Part shown: positions 1-5,288 of the stretch, one piece after another
Position numbering within the stretch: position 1 is the stretch's first letter
Layout of the letters: the number at the start of each line of letters is the position of its first letter
Translations under genes and position numbers: made by a program
The notes under the pieces: model-generated
The model's input: only the letters and a program-made list of their open reading frames with translations
Told to the model about the DNA's origin: nothing
The model's database searches: none
Assembly (NCBI GenBank): GCA_004558865.1
Contig: SFCY01000142.1
Location: 1-5,288 of the forward strand
Length of the DNA stretch: 5,288 nucleotides
Direction of reading: 5' to 3'
Origin: Bacteroidales bacterium
GTDB lineage: Bacteria > Bacteroidota > Bacteroidia > Bacteroidales > Bacteroidaceae

Positions 1-618
1 GTCCCGGAAGGCTACGCCGGTCTCCTTTTCCACATAGACCTTGGCATTACTCTTTCCCACTCCCATAACTCCACCGCTGCTTTTGGATATCTTGCGGAAC
101 AGAAAGCTTAAAAGCACCCACATCAGCAGCACCGGAAGAATATAGGTCAGAAGAATGGATAGTATCATCCCCGAACCGTCGGGAACTGTTCCGTTCACAT
201 CCACCCCATTGTCCAGCAACCGCTGGGTCAGGGAATCATCAGAGATCCTTCCTGCTTTATGAAGTTCGCCAAGTGCAGCGTAGTTATCATAAATGCCAGG
301 CTTTCTGCAGCTTTCAAGGTATGCTATTGACTTGCCTTTGTATTCTGCATAAGCGATTTCACGCCTTGTGCTATCACCAATATAGCCACCCACATTGATG
401 ACAAAGATTTCATCTGCCAAGTCAATCTTTGCCAGATGCTGGCGATCCAACATATCTTTTACGCCCTCTGTCCATACCACATCATCCCCAGAATGACCAA
501 ACAGCCCCACAGAAATAACGATGTTGCCTTCAAGTGTCAGACGCTTTTGCGCTTCCAAGAATTCTTCCTTGAAACGGGTGCTACCACAGAGGGTTATAAC
601 CTTAAATCCATTAATCAT
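1..618 (-). CDS. Nucleoside 2-deoxyribosyltransferase/DUF4406-like domain fused to FtsH-like membrane protease segment (partial, runs off left edge)
   Basis: One open frame runs without a stop from ATG at 618 to base 1 (206 residues seen). Residues 7-105 look like the small nucleoside 2-deoxyribosyltransferase/DUF4406-type proteins: CGSTRF (11-16), a GLFGHSGDD stretch (38-46), and ADEIFVINVGGYIG (68-81) followed by DSTRREIAYA with E87 as a possible catalytic Glu. From about residue 126 it matches FtsH instead: DDSLTQRLLDNGV (127-139), a hydrophobic helix at 151-175 like FtsH TM2, and the linker MGVGKSNAKVYVEKETGV (185-202) that precedes the AAA+ domain. The AAA+ and zinc-protease parts, if present, lie beyond base 1. 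FtsH TM1 and most of its external domain are missing. The linker is of the Clostridia type rather than the Bacteroidetes type. An in-frame ATG at 684 is an alternative start, but the family alignment and the A-rich AAAGAAATAAAGAAC before the codon favour 618. Family assignments come from remembered motifs, not a search. Confidence 0.8.
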   Translation of the reverse strand, partial: MINGFKVITLCGSTRFKEEFLEAQKRLTLEGNIVISVGLFGHSGDDVVWTEGVKDMLDRQHLAKIDLADEIFVINVGGYIGDSTRREIAYAEYKGKSIAYLESCRKPGIYDNYAALGELHKAGRISDDSLTQRLLDNGVDVNGTVPDGSGMILSILLTYILPVLLMWVLLSFLFRKISKSSGGVMGVGKSNAKVYVEKETGVAFRD

Positions 619-696
619 GTTCTTTATTTCTTTTAGGTACGATAAAAATACGACTTTATTTTGAATAATAGAGCGTATTAACATAATTTAGTACAA

Positions 697-1092
697 CTAT
701 CCATTGTCTTTAGGACCATAATAGTTCATTCCCCAGAAAAGACCAGCAGCCGATTCCACTTCGCTGGTTTCAACGTCTTTATCTACTCTCACTTTCATGC
801 CCAGTACCTCGATCATATCTTTCTAGTCTGCTACTGCATAGCAAAAAACATTTTTCTCTTTAACATGGCAATTCATATCAATGGAAGGACTTGTATGCTC
901 CCAACGAGATACAAGTCGGATATGGCGATTCGTAGGTTTTGTCTCGCACTCGGTCCATTTTTTATAAAGACCTTTGAACACCTCAATACTCGTGTCAGAG
1001 AAATGCCGCCCACTATTCACCATAAAGAGGTGATTTAAATGCGGTAGTATGCTTTCAAAGTCATACTTCTTAAATAATTCTGATACTGTCAT
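697..1092 (-). pseudogene. Small unknown protein (possibly DUF6557-like) interrupted by an in-frame TAG
   Basis: The minus-strand frame opens at ATG 1092 (MTVSELFKKYDFESILPHL) and meets TAG at 825-823 after 89 codons. The same frame then continues for 41 codons to a second TAG at 699-697, giving 131 positions with one internal stop. The downstream piece (KDMIEVLGMKVRVDKDVE, then SAAGLFWGMNYYGPKDNG) looks like the natural C-terminal half, and AVAD-stop-KDMIEVLG would read well with a Trp (TGG to TAG, one base). The opening and the end of the form AAxxxWxMxxYG recall DUF6557, a Bacteroidota family of unknown function; this is a tentative memory match. A -7 promoter box 28 bases upstream supports the start. 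The fusion ORF follows 78 bases downstream on the same strand, so the two may be co-transcribed. It could also be a functional 89-residue truncated protein, or a sequencing error. Confidence 0.65.
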
Positions 1093-1119
1093 ATCGTTAC
1101 ATCTTTATAGTTCACGATG

Positions 1120-1127
1120 CAAAGATA
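1120..1127 (-). promoter_or_regulatory. Bacteroidetes -7 box for the 1092 gene
   Basis: The minus strand reads TATCTTTG, a full match to the Bacteroidetes primary sigma -7 element TAnnTTTG. It would start the transcript near 1114, giving a leader of about 20 bases before ATG 1092. I see no clear TTTG -33 box about 19 bases further upstream. It probably drives the interrupted gene and perhaps the fusion ORF behind it. Confidence 0.6.
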
Positions 1128-1230
1128 CAAGAAAGGTGCGCCGTATTGTGTCACACCTTGTAAATACATCATTATTATTTTCTTTTCCTGTTTTCGTCAT
1201 TGGGACATCCAAATTCGTAAATTTTTGCAG

Positions 1231-1467
1231 AACCTTTTCGATAAGCCAAATGAGCAGAGCCAAGCTTGCTTGGACTCTGCCATGGCGAGAAAAGGTGGGC
1301 GCTGGGCACAACCTTTTCGATAAGCCAGATGAGCAGAGCCAAGCTCGCTTGAGCTCTGCCATGGCGAGAAAAGGTGGGCGCTGGGCACAATCTTTTCGAT
1401 AAGCCAAATGAGCAGAGCCAAGCTTGCTTGGACTCTGCCATGGCGAGAAAAGGTGGGCAGTAGGCCA
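1231..1467. repeat. Three tandem copies of a 79-bp imperfect palindrome
   Basis: Copies start at 1231, 1310 and 1389, exactly 79 bases apart; the last nine bases of the third copy diverge. Each copy opens with ACCTTTTC and closes its palindrome with GAAAAGGT, has GCCA/TGGC further in, and has a central hairpin made of GCAGAG-CCAAGC and GCTTGG-A-CTCTGC around a two-base loop with one bulged A. Copy 2 differs from copy 1 at a few bases around the apex, yet keeps the arms pairing (GCTTG-A-GCTCTGC). A trailing GGGCGCTGGGCACA spacer separates the first two palindromes from the next. The array carries no plausible gene. It looks like a REP- or MITE-like dispersed intergenic element expanded in tandem. 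Confidence 0.9.
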
Positions 1468-1545
1468 ATACGACTCAACCTAATTTATAGAACCAGCCTA
1501 TAGAAAATCAAGGCGACGGAATGCCGCGTTCTCACTTTTTATTCG

Positions 1546-1553
1546 TAACTTTG
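1546..1553 (+). promoter_or_regulatory. Bacteroidetes -7 box for the kinase
   Basis: TAACTTTG matches TAnnTTTG and lies on the strand of the sugar kinase. Transcription would begin near 1558-1560, leaving a leader of almost 200 bases before the kinase. No clear -33 TTTG is visible at the expected distance; only T-rich sequence lies between. Confidence 0.55.
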
Positions 1554-1563
1554 CGGGCGATTC

Positions 1564-1681
1564 GCCGATGTCTCGGCACTACCCGCCACCGGGCGAGGGC
1601 TGGGCGGGCAGGCCCCAACGGGGCTGGCGTGGACAAATCCTACCCCCACCGCCGCCAAGAGCCAGGCCGACGACGCGGGGG
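1564..1681 (+). other. GC-rich structured 5' leader of the kinase (candidate cis-regulatory RNA)
   Basis: Directly behind the predicted start site come consecutive hairpins: GCCGA/TCGGC with a 4-base loop (1564-1577), CCCGCC/GGCGGG (1582-1608), GCCCC-AAC-GGGGC (1612-1624), and CTGGCGTGG paired with CCACCGCC and GCCAG (1624-1665, with a bulge and an internal loop). CCCCC (1643-1647) can alternatively pair with GGGGG (1677-1681), giving a possible switch. An AAATCC followed by AGCCAGG faintly recalls a cobalamin riboswitch, but the conserved B12-box core is missing. I do not recognise a known RNA class. The paired arms may partly reflect high GC. Confidence 0.35.
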
Positions 1682-1754
1682 CAACCCCTGAACCTTAAAC
1701 AACGACGACGCCACAGAGAAAGCGGAACAGGCACCATGCCCCCCCCACTCCACC

Positions 1755-2882
1755 ATGGCGCCCAACCAATACATCATGCCTACAACACCAAACTACAATT
1801 CCATTCTGAGCCACTTCCTGACAGAGGGAACAGTGGCCGACGTGAAGCCTCTCGGCAACGGACTCATCAACGACACCTTGAAAGTCACCACCACGGGCGA
1901 CTCGTGTCCCGACTATGTGCTGCAACGAATCAACGACTCCGTCTTCACCGACGTGGAGCTTCTGCAGCACAACATCACCACCGTGACGGACCACATCCGG
2001 CGGAAACTCGCCGACCGAGGCGAGACCGACCTCGACCGCAGGGTGCTGCGCTTCGTGAAGACCCATGAAGGCAAATCCTATCTCCACGACGAGGACGGTC
2101 GCTATTGGCGGCTGTCCGTGTTCATCCCGCGCTCACAGACTCTGGAGCGGGTCACACCCCGCACATCGTTGGAGGCCGGCAGGGCTTTCGGCGAGTTTGA
2201 GAGCATGCTCGCCGACCTGAAGGAGCCTTTGGGCGAAACCATACCGGGATTCCACAACATGGAACTCAAGGCGAGGATGCTGCGCGAGGCCGTGGACAAC
2301 AACCTTGCCCAAAGGGTGGGCCAGCCCGAGGTGAGGGAACTGCTGCGCGACATGGAGGCCGACATGGAGGAAATGTGCAAGGCCGAGCGGCTCTATCGCG
2401 AGGGGCAGCTGCCCAAACGCATCTGCCACTGCGACACAAAGGTAAACAACATGCTCTACGACGCAGAGACGGGCAATCCCCTGTGCGTGATAGACCTCGA
2501 CACAGTGATGCCCAGCTTCGTGTTCTCCGACTTTGGCGACTTCCTGCGCACGGCGGCGAACTTTGTGGCCGAGGACTGTCCCGACCTCAACCGTGTGGGA
2601 TTCAACATGGACATCTTCCGCTCCTTCGCCCAAGGCTACCTGGAGTCGACCCGCCAGTTCCTCCTGCCCATTGAGCGCGACAACCTTCCCTTCGCCACCG
2701 CCCTGTTCCCCTTCATGCAGAGCGTGCGCTTCCTGTGGGACTATCTGAATGGCGACAAATACTGGAAAGTGGAATACCCAACACACAACTTGGTAAGGGC
2801 GCAGAACCAAATGGCGCTCTACAAGAGTGTACGCCTCCACGAGAAGGAAATGACAGAATTCCTAAGGAACTGCCAACAATAG
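1755..2882 (+). CDS. Aminoglycoside phosphotransferase (APH)-fold kinase, NahK-like (probable N-acetylhexosamine/sugar 1-kinase)
   Basis: The 375-residue protein has the order of the APH family. An N-lobe carries the nucleotide loop PLGNGLINDTLKV (32-44) and VLQRIN (55-60). The C-lobe carries the catalytic loop HCDTKVNN (H225, D227 as catalytic base, N232), then the metal-binding DLD (247-249) and DFGD (259-262). GLINDT, LQRIN and HCDTKVNN are features I associate with N-acetylhexosamine 1-kinases (NahK), which phosphorylate GlcNAc/GalNAc at C1 using ATP in salvage of host glycans; the substrate here is inference. Length is typical and no key residue is missing. There is no signal peptide, so it is cytosolic. 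Codon use is GC-rich. The start could be 1755 or 1776 (second Met); no Shine-Dalgarno decides. No phosphorylase, epimerase or uridylyltransferase partner is in the window. It has its own promoter and leader. Confidence 0.85.
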   Translation: MAPNQYIMPTTPNYNSILSHFLTEGTVADVKPLGNGLINDTLKVTTTGDSCPDYVLQRINDSVFTDVELLQHNITTVTDHIRRKLADRGETDLDRRVLRFVKTHEGKSYLHDEDGRYWRLSVFIPRSQTLERVTPRTSLEAGRAFGEFESMLADLKEPLGETIPGFHNMELKARMLREAVDNNLAQRVGQPEVRELLRDMEADMEEMCKAERLYREGQLPKRICHCDTKVNNMLYDAETGNPLCVIDLDTVMPSFVFSDFGDFLRTAANFVAEDCPDLNRVGFNMDIFRSFAQGYLESTRQFLLPIERDNLPFATALFPFMQSVRFLWDYLNGDKYWKVEYPTHNLVRAQNQMALYKSVRLHEKEMTEFLRNCQQ

Positions 2883-2922
2883 GGCGTCCCCCAGCCTTGT
2901 CCCAACATAGTATCCAACTGCA

Positions 2923-2971
2923 GGGGGGGGGTACTTGTCATCATCCCGCAAAGGCGCAAAGGACGCAAAGG
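2923..2971. repeat. G9 tract and triple GCAAAGG motif downstream of the kinase
   Basis: A run of nine G (2923-2931) is followed by GCAAAGG at 2948-2954, 2956-2962 and 2965-2971, at 8- and 9-base spacing. Similar CGCAAAGG strings are familiar in Bacteroidales intergenic DNA. The homopolymer is prone to length errors but lies outside any gene. No function is evident. Confidence 0.5.
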
Positions 2972-3042
2972 CCACACCCATTACTTTTTTGGGTGATTGA
3001 AGTTGGCACATAGGTGAGAGCCGCTTCCCTCACGAACCAAGA

Positions 3043-3073
3043 AGAGCCTCCAGACATTCCGTCTGGAGGCTCT
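3043..3073. terminator. Bidirectional terminator hairpin between convergent genes
   Basis: A perfect 13-bp inverted repeat, AGAGCCTCCAGAC and its complement, surrounds a 5-base loop (ATTCC). It lies 49 bases after the stop of the minus-strand secreted protein and 160 bases after the kinase stop. The flanks (CTTGTT on the plus strand, TCTTGGTT on the minus strand) are only moderately T-rich, but the position between convergent genes fits a shared terminator. Confidence 0.8.
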
Positions 3074-3122
3074 CTTGTTAAGGCCGACGCACTTCCTTGC
3101 GCTCACTTGCCGTTGTGATGGG

Positions 3123-4775
3123 CTACGGCCTAAGAAGCTTCATATTCTTCACCGTCCCATCCGAGTAGGTCACAGAACGGATGCAGAGGCCACGGCCGGG
3201 GACAGCCAGCCGGCGACCGGCCAAATCGTAATACTCCACGCGGCCAACGCCAGCATCGGGACTGGTCACGTTGGAGATTCCTTGGGTGACAAACCAGGCC
3301 ACATCCGAGTAGCGGGCTTCGTCCGCCACGGTGTAGACGGAGCGCACACCGAGGCGTCCGTAGATTTCATCGTAGAGGATGACCATGCGCTGGTTCCAAG
3401 AACCCTGAATGTTGTAGCCATTGGTGAAGTTGTAGGCCATGCTCTCCGTGTCGTCGCCCAGTCCAGAATAGGTGTCGGCATAGAAAGTGTAAGGCTGCTG
3501 GTTGCTGCCATCCGCATCGGCCATAATGAGCTGGTAAGACAAGAGGGCAGGATCGATGAAGTTGCCTTGGGTGTCGACCTTGTCCATGTAGAACGACACG
3601 TAGTTCAACCCACTTGTAGGCTCATTGCTGAGGTCGGCATCGAGCGAATAGGGGGCGAGGGGCGTCGCCGCCTTGGCCACGAAGGGAACCAGCTTGGGGG
3701 TTGCGAAGTCCTGCACGTAGTAGAGCAGGCTCTTGCCTGCATTGAGCAGATAAGTGCTGTCGGAAGAGAGGACGTTGCCCTCGCCAATAGTGAACGTCAC
3801 CTTGTCGTTGATTGAATAGCTGTCGTAGGTCTCCTCATACACGGGGTCGTAGACCTTGCAGGCCGTCGCCCCCACGAAATAGAGGTGGGACTTGTAATAG
3901 CTGTTGGCGCCCAAGTATTGGCCCGAGGGGAAGGTCACGGTGTTGCCCTGCCTTGTACCCACCACACAGCTGTGGAGGTTGGGATAGAGGTCGGTGAGGT
4001 AGACCCGGTCGTCGGTGAGTGCCACCTTGGCCACCAACGTGTCGGCCGTGCCGTCCTGCGCCTTGTAGGCAAGCGTATAGGTGGAGAAGTTGAGGCCATC
4101 GGGCGCCACGTTCTCCTTGTCGGTGACGAGGCTGTAGACCACCTGCTCGTCGCCATAGCCATACCAGTCATTGCCCTCCGAGCAAAGGGCCAGCTGGCCG
4201 CCGTCGGTCTGAATGATGGAGTCGCCGCTCACGCGGAAAGTGATGTCATAATCCACGCTTCCATCGGCCAGCGTGTCAGGCTGGAAACTGGTGGAGTCGC
4301 TGTTCCACACCAGTCGCTTGGCATAGAGCACGGTGGGCTGTCCCGTCTCGCTGTCGGTATATTCCAATATGGGCTGAGGAGTCTTCACGGTGATGACGTC
4401 GCCCTTGCGGGTGCCCTTGACCCAGGTGTCGGTGCTGAGCGTGTTGAAAGGATTCAGGAAGTAATAATCGTTCCCGTCCACGACCACACGCCCCAAGTAG
4501 GCATAATAGGGCGTGGCGTAGCCCGATCCCATGTAGGCATACCATCCAATGCCGTCGCGGGCATAGTTGGCATAGAGCGTGCCGGAGGGCTGCGAGCTGA
4601 TGATTCCGTCGCCCTCGCTCCTCAACACACTGCCCAGTGGCCTCACGCTGTTTGCCTTGATGCTTCTGGCGGTTCGCACTTTCGATTCAAAGGGTCTGTT
4701 TCTTTGTGGTTGGCCAGCGGCTAAGACAGCCACCGAAGCCAACATCATAAAACCAAAGGTAAAGAGCTTCTTCAT
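3123..4775 (-). CDS. Secreted beta-rich protein of unknown function with duplicated unit and Prevotella-type C-terminal module
   Basis: The 550-residue protein starts MKKLFTFGFMMLASVAVLAA, a clear Sec signal peptide (cleavage near residue 19-21). There is no lipobox Cys, so it is probably exported rather than lipid-anchored. The rest is rich in Tyr, Asp, Gly and Thr with beta-like spacing. A unit at about 95-137 (VVVDGNDYYFLNPF, then WVKGTRKGDVITV) recurs at about 248-290 (VALTDDRVYLTDLYP, then VVGTRQGNTVTFPSGQ). Residues 371-500 form a further region with FIDPALLSYQL, PYTFYAD and GVRSVYTVADEARYSDVAW. The tail (509-550: VEYYDLAGRRL, PGRGLCIRSV, DGTVKNMKL) resembles C-terminal modules of secreted Prevotella proteins and loosely a type IX secretion sorting domain. 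Only two Cys follow the duplicated units' cores. No catalytic motif is recognised; an adhesin, glycan-binding or structural surface role is only a guess. Confidence 0.85.
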   Translation of the reverse strand: MKKLFTFGFMMLASVAVLAAGQPQRNRPFESKVRTARSIKANSVRPLGSVLRSEGDGIISSQPSGTLYANYARDGIGWYAYMGSGYATPYYAYLGRVVVDGNDYYFLNPFNTLSTDTWVKGTRKGDVITVKTPQPILEYTDSETGQPTVLYAKRLVWNSDSTSFQPDTLADGSVDYDITFRVSGDSIIQTDGGQLALCSEGNDWYGYGDEQVVYSLVTDKENVAPDGLNFSTYTLAYKAQDGTADTLVAKVALTDDRVYLTDLYPNLHSCVVGTRQGNTVTFPSGQYLGANSYYKSHLYFVGATACKVYDPVYEETYDSYSINDKVTFTIGEGNVLSSDSTYLLNAGKSLLYYVQDFATPKLVPFVAKAATPLAPYSLDADLSNEPTSGLNYVSFYMDKVDTQGNFIDPALLSYQLIMADADGSNQQPYTFYADTYSGLGDDTESMAYNFTNGYNIQGSWNQRMVILYDEIYGRLGVRSVYTVADEARYSDVAWFVTQGISNVTSPDAGVGRVEYYDLAGRRLAVPGRGLCIRSVTYSDGTVKNMKLLRP

Positions 4776-4798
4776 AGATGCTGTTGTCCTTAATGACG

Positions 4799-4909
4799 CA
4801 CCACTGTAGTAATACTTTTCTTCACCGCATACGGGCAGCAGGCTGCCCCTTATGCTTGCCGTGGTGGGACTCCGCTTGACTTAGTGGCGCTGAAAATCAA
4901 GCAAGAGTC
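4799..4909 (-). other. Structured 5' leader of the secreted-protein gene (candidate cis-regulatory RNA)
   Basis: Read on the minus strand, the leader first forms a stem-loop at 4909-4868: GACTC plus GCTTGA pair with TCAAGC plus GAGTC around a 17-base loop. CACCAC (4866-4861) can then pair with GTGGTG (4804-4799), enclosing a second hairpin at 4855-4827: GCATA plus GGGCAG pair with CTGCCC plus TATGC around CCTG. The structure begins just behind the predicted transcription start and ends 23 bases before the ATG at 4775. I do not recognise a named riboswitch or leader class. Confidence 0.45.
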
Positions 4910-4922
4910 CATCACGACAGTG

Positions 4923-4930
4923 CAAAGATA
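4923..4930 (-). promoter_or_regulatory. Bacteroidetes -7 box for the secreted-protein gene
   Basis: The minus strand reads TATCTTTG, a full match to TAnnTTTG and identical to the box of the 1092 gene. The predicted start near 4916 gives a leader of about 140 bases. A TTCG about 18 bases upstream is a weak -33 candidate. Confidence 0.6.
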
Positions 4931-5078
4931 GGAAAAATTCGCACAACACGAATGGCGGCAATGGATTTTTTTGTATTAGACAAGAGAACGGGGAAAGTTG
5001 GTAGCCTATGGCCGAGGAGACAAAAGAGGGTCGGAAGTTGGGAACCCGACCATTAGAACTGGCCTTATTCATAGTCTG

Positions 5079-5155
5079 TGACAGTTGTCACGGACTATCG
5101 CGACAATTGCCACGGACTATCGTGGCAGTTGTCACAGACTATCGCGACAATTGCC
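5079..5155. repeat. 22-bp tandem repeat, about 3.5 copies, alternating hairpins
   Basis: Units start at 5079, 5101, 5123 and 5145, exactly 22 bases apart, each with GACTATCG at its end except the last, which is truncated. Two forms alternate: one begins TGRCAGTTGTCA, the other CGACAATTGCCA. These are nearly complementary, so neighbours pair across the GACTAT loop: GACAATTGCCACG (5102-5114) with CGTGGCAGTTGTC (5121-5133), one G-T type mismatch. A half copy may precede at 5071-5078. No coding content. Confidence 0.85.
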
Positions 5156-5206
5156 ACACAACTTGGGAAGCCCTCCCTCAAACATAACATCTGTAGTTTA
5201 ACGTTT

Positions 5207-5278
5207 TTGGTTGACTACTTTAAGCCTTATTTTTAATGTTGGTTGACCCGGTTAAACATTACTTTTATATTTGGTTGA
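5207..5278. repeat. TTGGTTGA repeated every 32 bp
   Basis: TTGGTTGA occurs at 5207-5214, 5239-5246 and 5271-5278, at exactly 32-base spacing, about three helical turns. The intervening sequence is also partly shared: TTAA lies at the same offset in the first two units (5220-5223 and 5252-5255), and each then has a TTA-T4 type stretch. The series reaches the window edge and may continue. It could be a set of operator half-sites on one face of the helix, or the first units of a tandem repeat. Confidence 0.6.
5239..5273 (+). promoter_or_regulatory. Probable rightward promoter leading out of the window
   Basis: TATATTTG (5266-5273) matches the TAnnTTTG -7 box. The TTGGTTGA at 5239-5246 lies about 20 bases upstream, where a -33 element is expected. 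Transcription would start near 5280 and enter sequence beyond the right edge. The region is AT-rich, so a chance match is possible. Confidence 0.4.
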
Positions 5279-5288
5279 TACATGTGCG

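Larger units (their letters stand above)
1093..1754. other. Gene-free stretch between divergent genes
   Basis: These 662 bases hold the promoter of the leftward genes (1120-1127), the 79-bp tandem repeats (1231-1467), and the promoter and structured leader of the kinase (1546 onward). I see nothing convincing in 1128-1230 or 1468-1545. Several open frames cross the repeats on both strands. They are repeat artefacts: the 79-bp period is not a multiple of three, so each copy is read in a different frame. Confidence 0.7.
4776..5288. other. Gene-free right-hand stretch
   Basis: These 513 bases hold the leader and promoter of the secreted protein (4799-4930), a 22-bp tandem repeat (5079-5155), and TTGGTTGA repeats with an outward promoter (5207-5278). 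I see nothing in 4931-5078. The open frame on the minus strand at 4881-5072 (63 codons) spans the promoter and has no recognisable motif, so I do not call it a gene. Confidence 0.7.

Noticed and set aside
436..636. A 66-codon plus-strand ORF.
   Set aside because: It lies antisense to the well-supported fusion frame and has no recognisable motif.
1105..1478. Several overlapping ORFs of about 90-117 codons on both strands through the tandem repeats.
   Set aside because: Their translations are the same repeat read in shifted frames, with no start signals or family motifs.
1621..1690. Possible cobalamin riboswitch (AAATCC followed by AGCCAGG).
   Set aside because: The conserved CCCGCCACTGT-type core and the usual spacing are missing, and a sugar kinase is not an expected target.
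1568..2068. A 166-codon plus-strand ORF overlapping the leader and the kinase.
   Set aside because: It is Arg/Pro/His-rich, as expected of an off-frame reading of GC-rich DNA, and overlaps the kinase whose motifs are clear.
697..3125. All four visible stop codons on real frames (697-699, 823-825, 2880-2882, 3123-3125) are TAG, suggesting possible amber recoding.
   Set aside because: The kinase and the secreted protein end at natural-looking C-termini, and the secreted gene is followed closely by a strong terminator. Reading through TAG adds only short non-conserved tails. Four codons are too few to argue for recoding.
3885..4724. A 279-codon plus-strand ORF (and a 246-codon one at 3075-3815) opposite the secreted protein.
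   Set aside because: They are antisense shadows rich in Val, Gly, His and Arg, without motifs. The minus-strand frame has a signal peptide, a promoter and a terminator.
5079..5278. Possible CRISPR array in the repeat-rich right end.
   Set aside because: The 22-bp repeats are contiguous with no variable spacers, and the TTGGTTGA repeats are only 8 bases long with partly similar sequence between them.

Overview
The window looks like chromosomal DNA of a Bacteroidales bacterium, most likely Prevotella or a close relative. Three gene-associated promoters carry the Bacteroidetes -7 box TAnnTTTG. There is a long secreted protein with a C-terminal module of a style familiar from Prevotella. The intergenic DNA is rich in short palindromic tandem repeats. 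Placement below the order is inference.

Layout. (1) Bases 1-1127, visibly AT-richer than the centre, hold two leftward genes. The first to be transcribed (697-1092) is a small unknown gene cut by an in-frame amber codon. Behind it, an ORF starting at 618 runs off the left edge. It joins a nucleoside 2-deoxyribosyltransferase/DUF4406-like domain to the second membrane helix and linker of a Clostridia-type FtsH protease. (2) Bases 1231-1467 are a three-copy 79-bp tandem repeat, each copy an imperfect palindrome. (3) A rightward promoter at 1546-1553 and a GC-rich hairpin-forming leader precede an APH/NahK-like sugar kinase (1755-2882). (4) A perfect 13-bp-stem terminator (3043-3073) separates the kinase from a convergent 550-residue secreted protein (3123-4775, minus strand). 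That protein has an internally duplicated beta-rich unit, and its own 5' leader folds into two strong hairpins behind a -7 box at 4923-4930. (5) The right end holds a 22-bp tandem repeat of alternating hairpins, then a TTGGTTGA motif repeated every 32 bp that overlaps a likely outward promoter.

No operon links the kinase and the secreted protein; they are convergent and separately promoted. The two left-hand genes may form one transcription unit. The best candidate for something undescribed is the deoxyribosyltransferase-like/FtsH fusion, because the sequence shows one continuous frame across two unrelated families. Its C-terminal half lies outside the window, so completeness cannot be judged. 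Recombination debris or an assembly chimera remain live alternatives.
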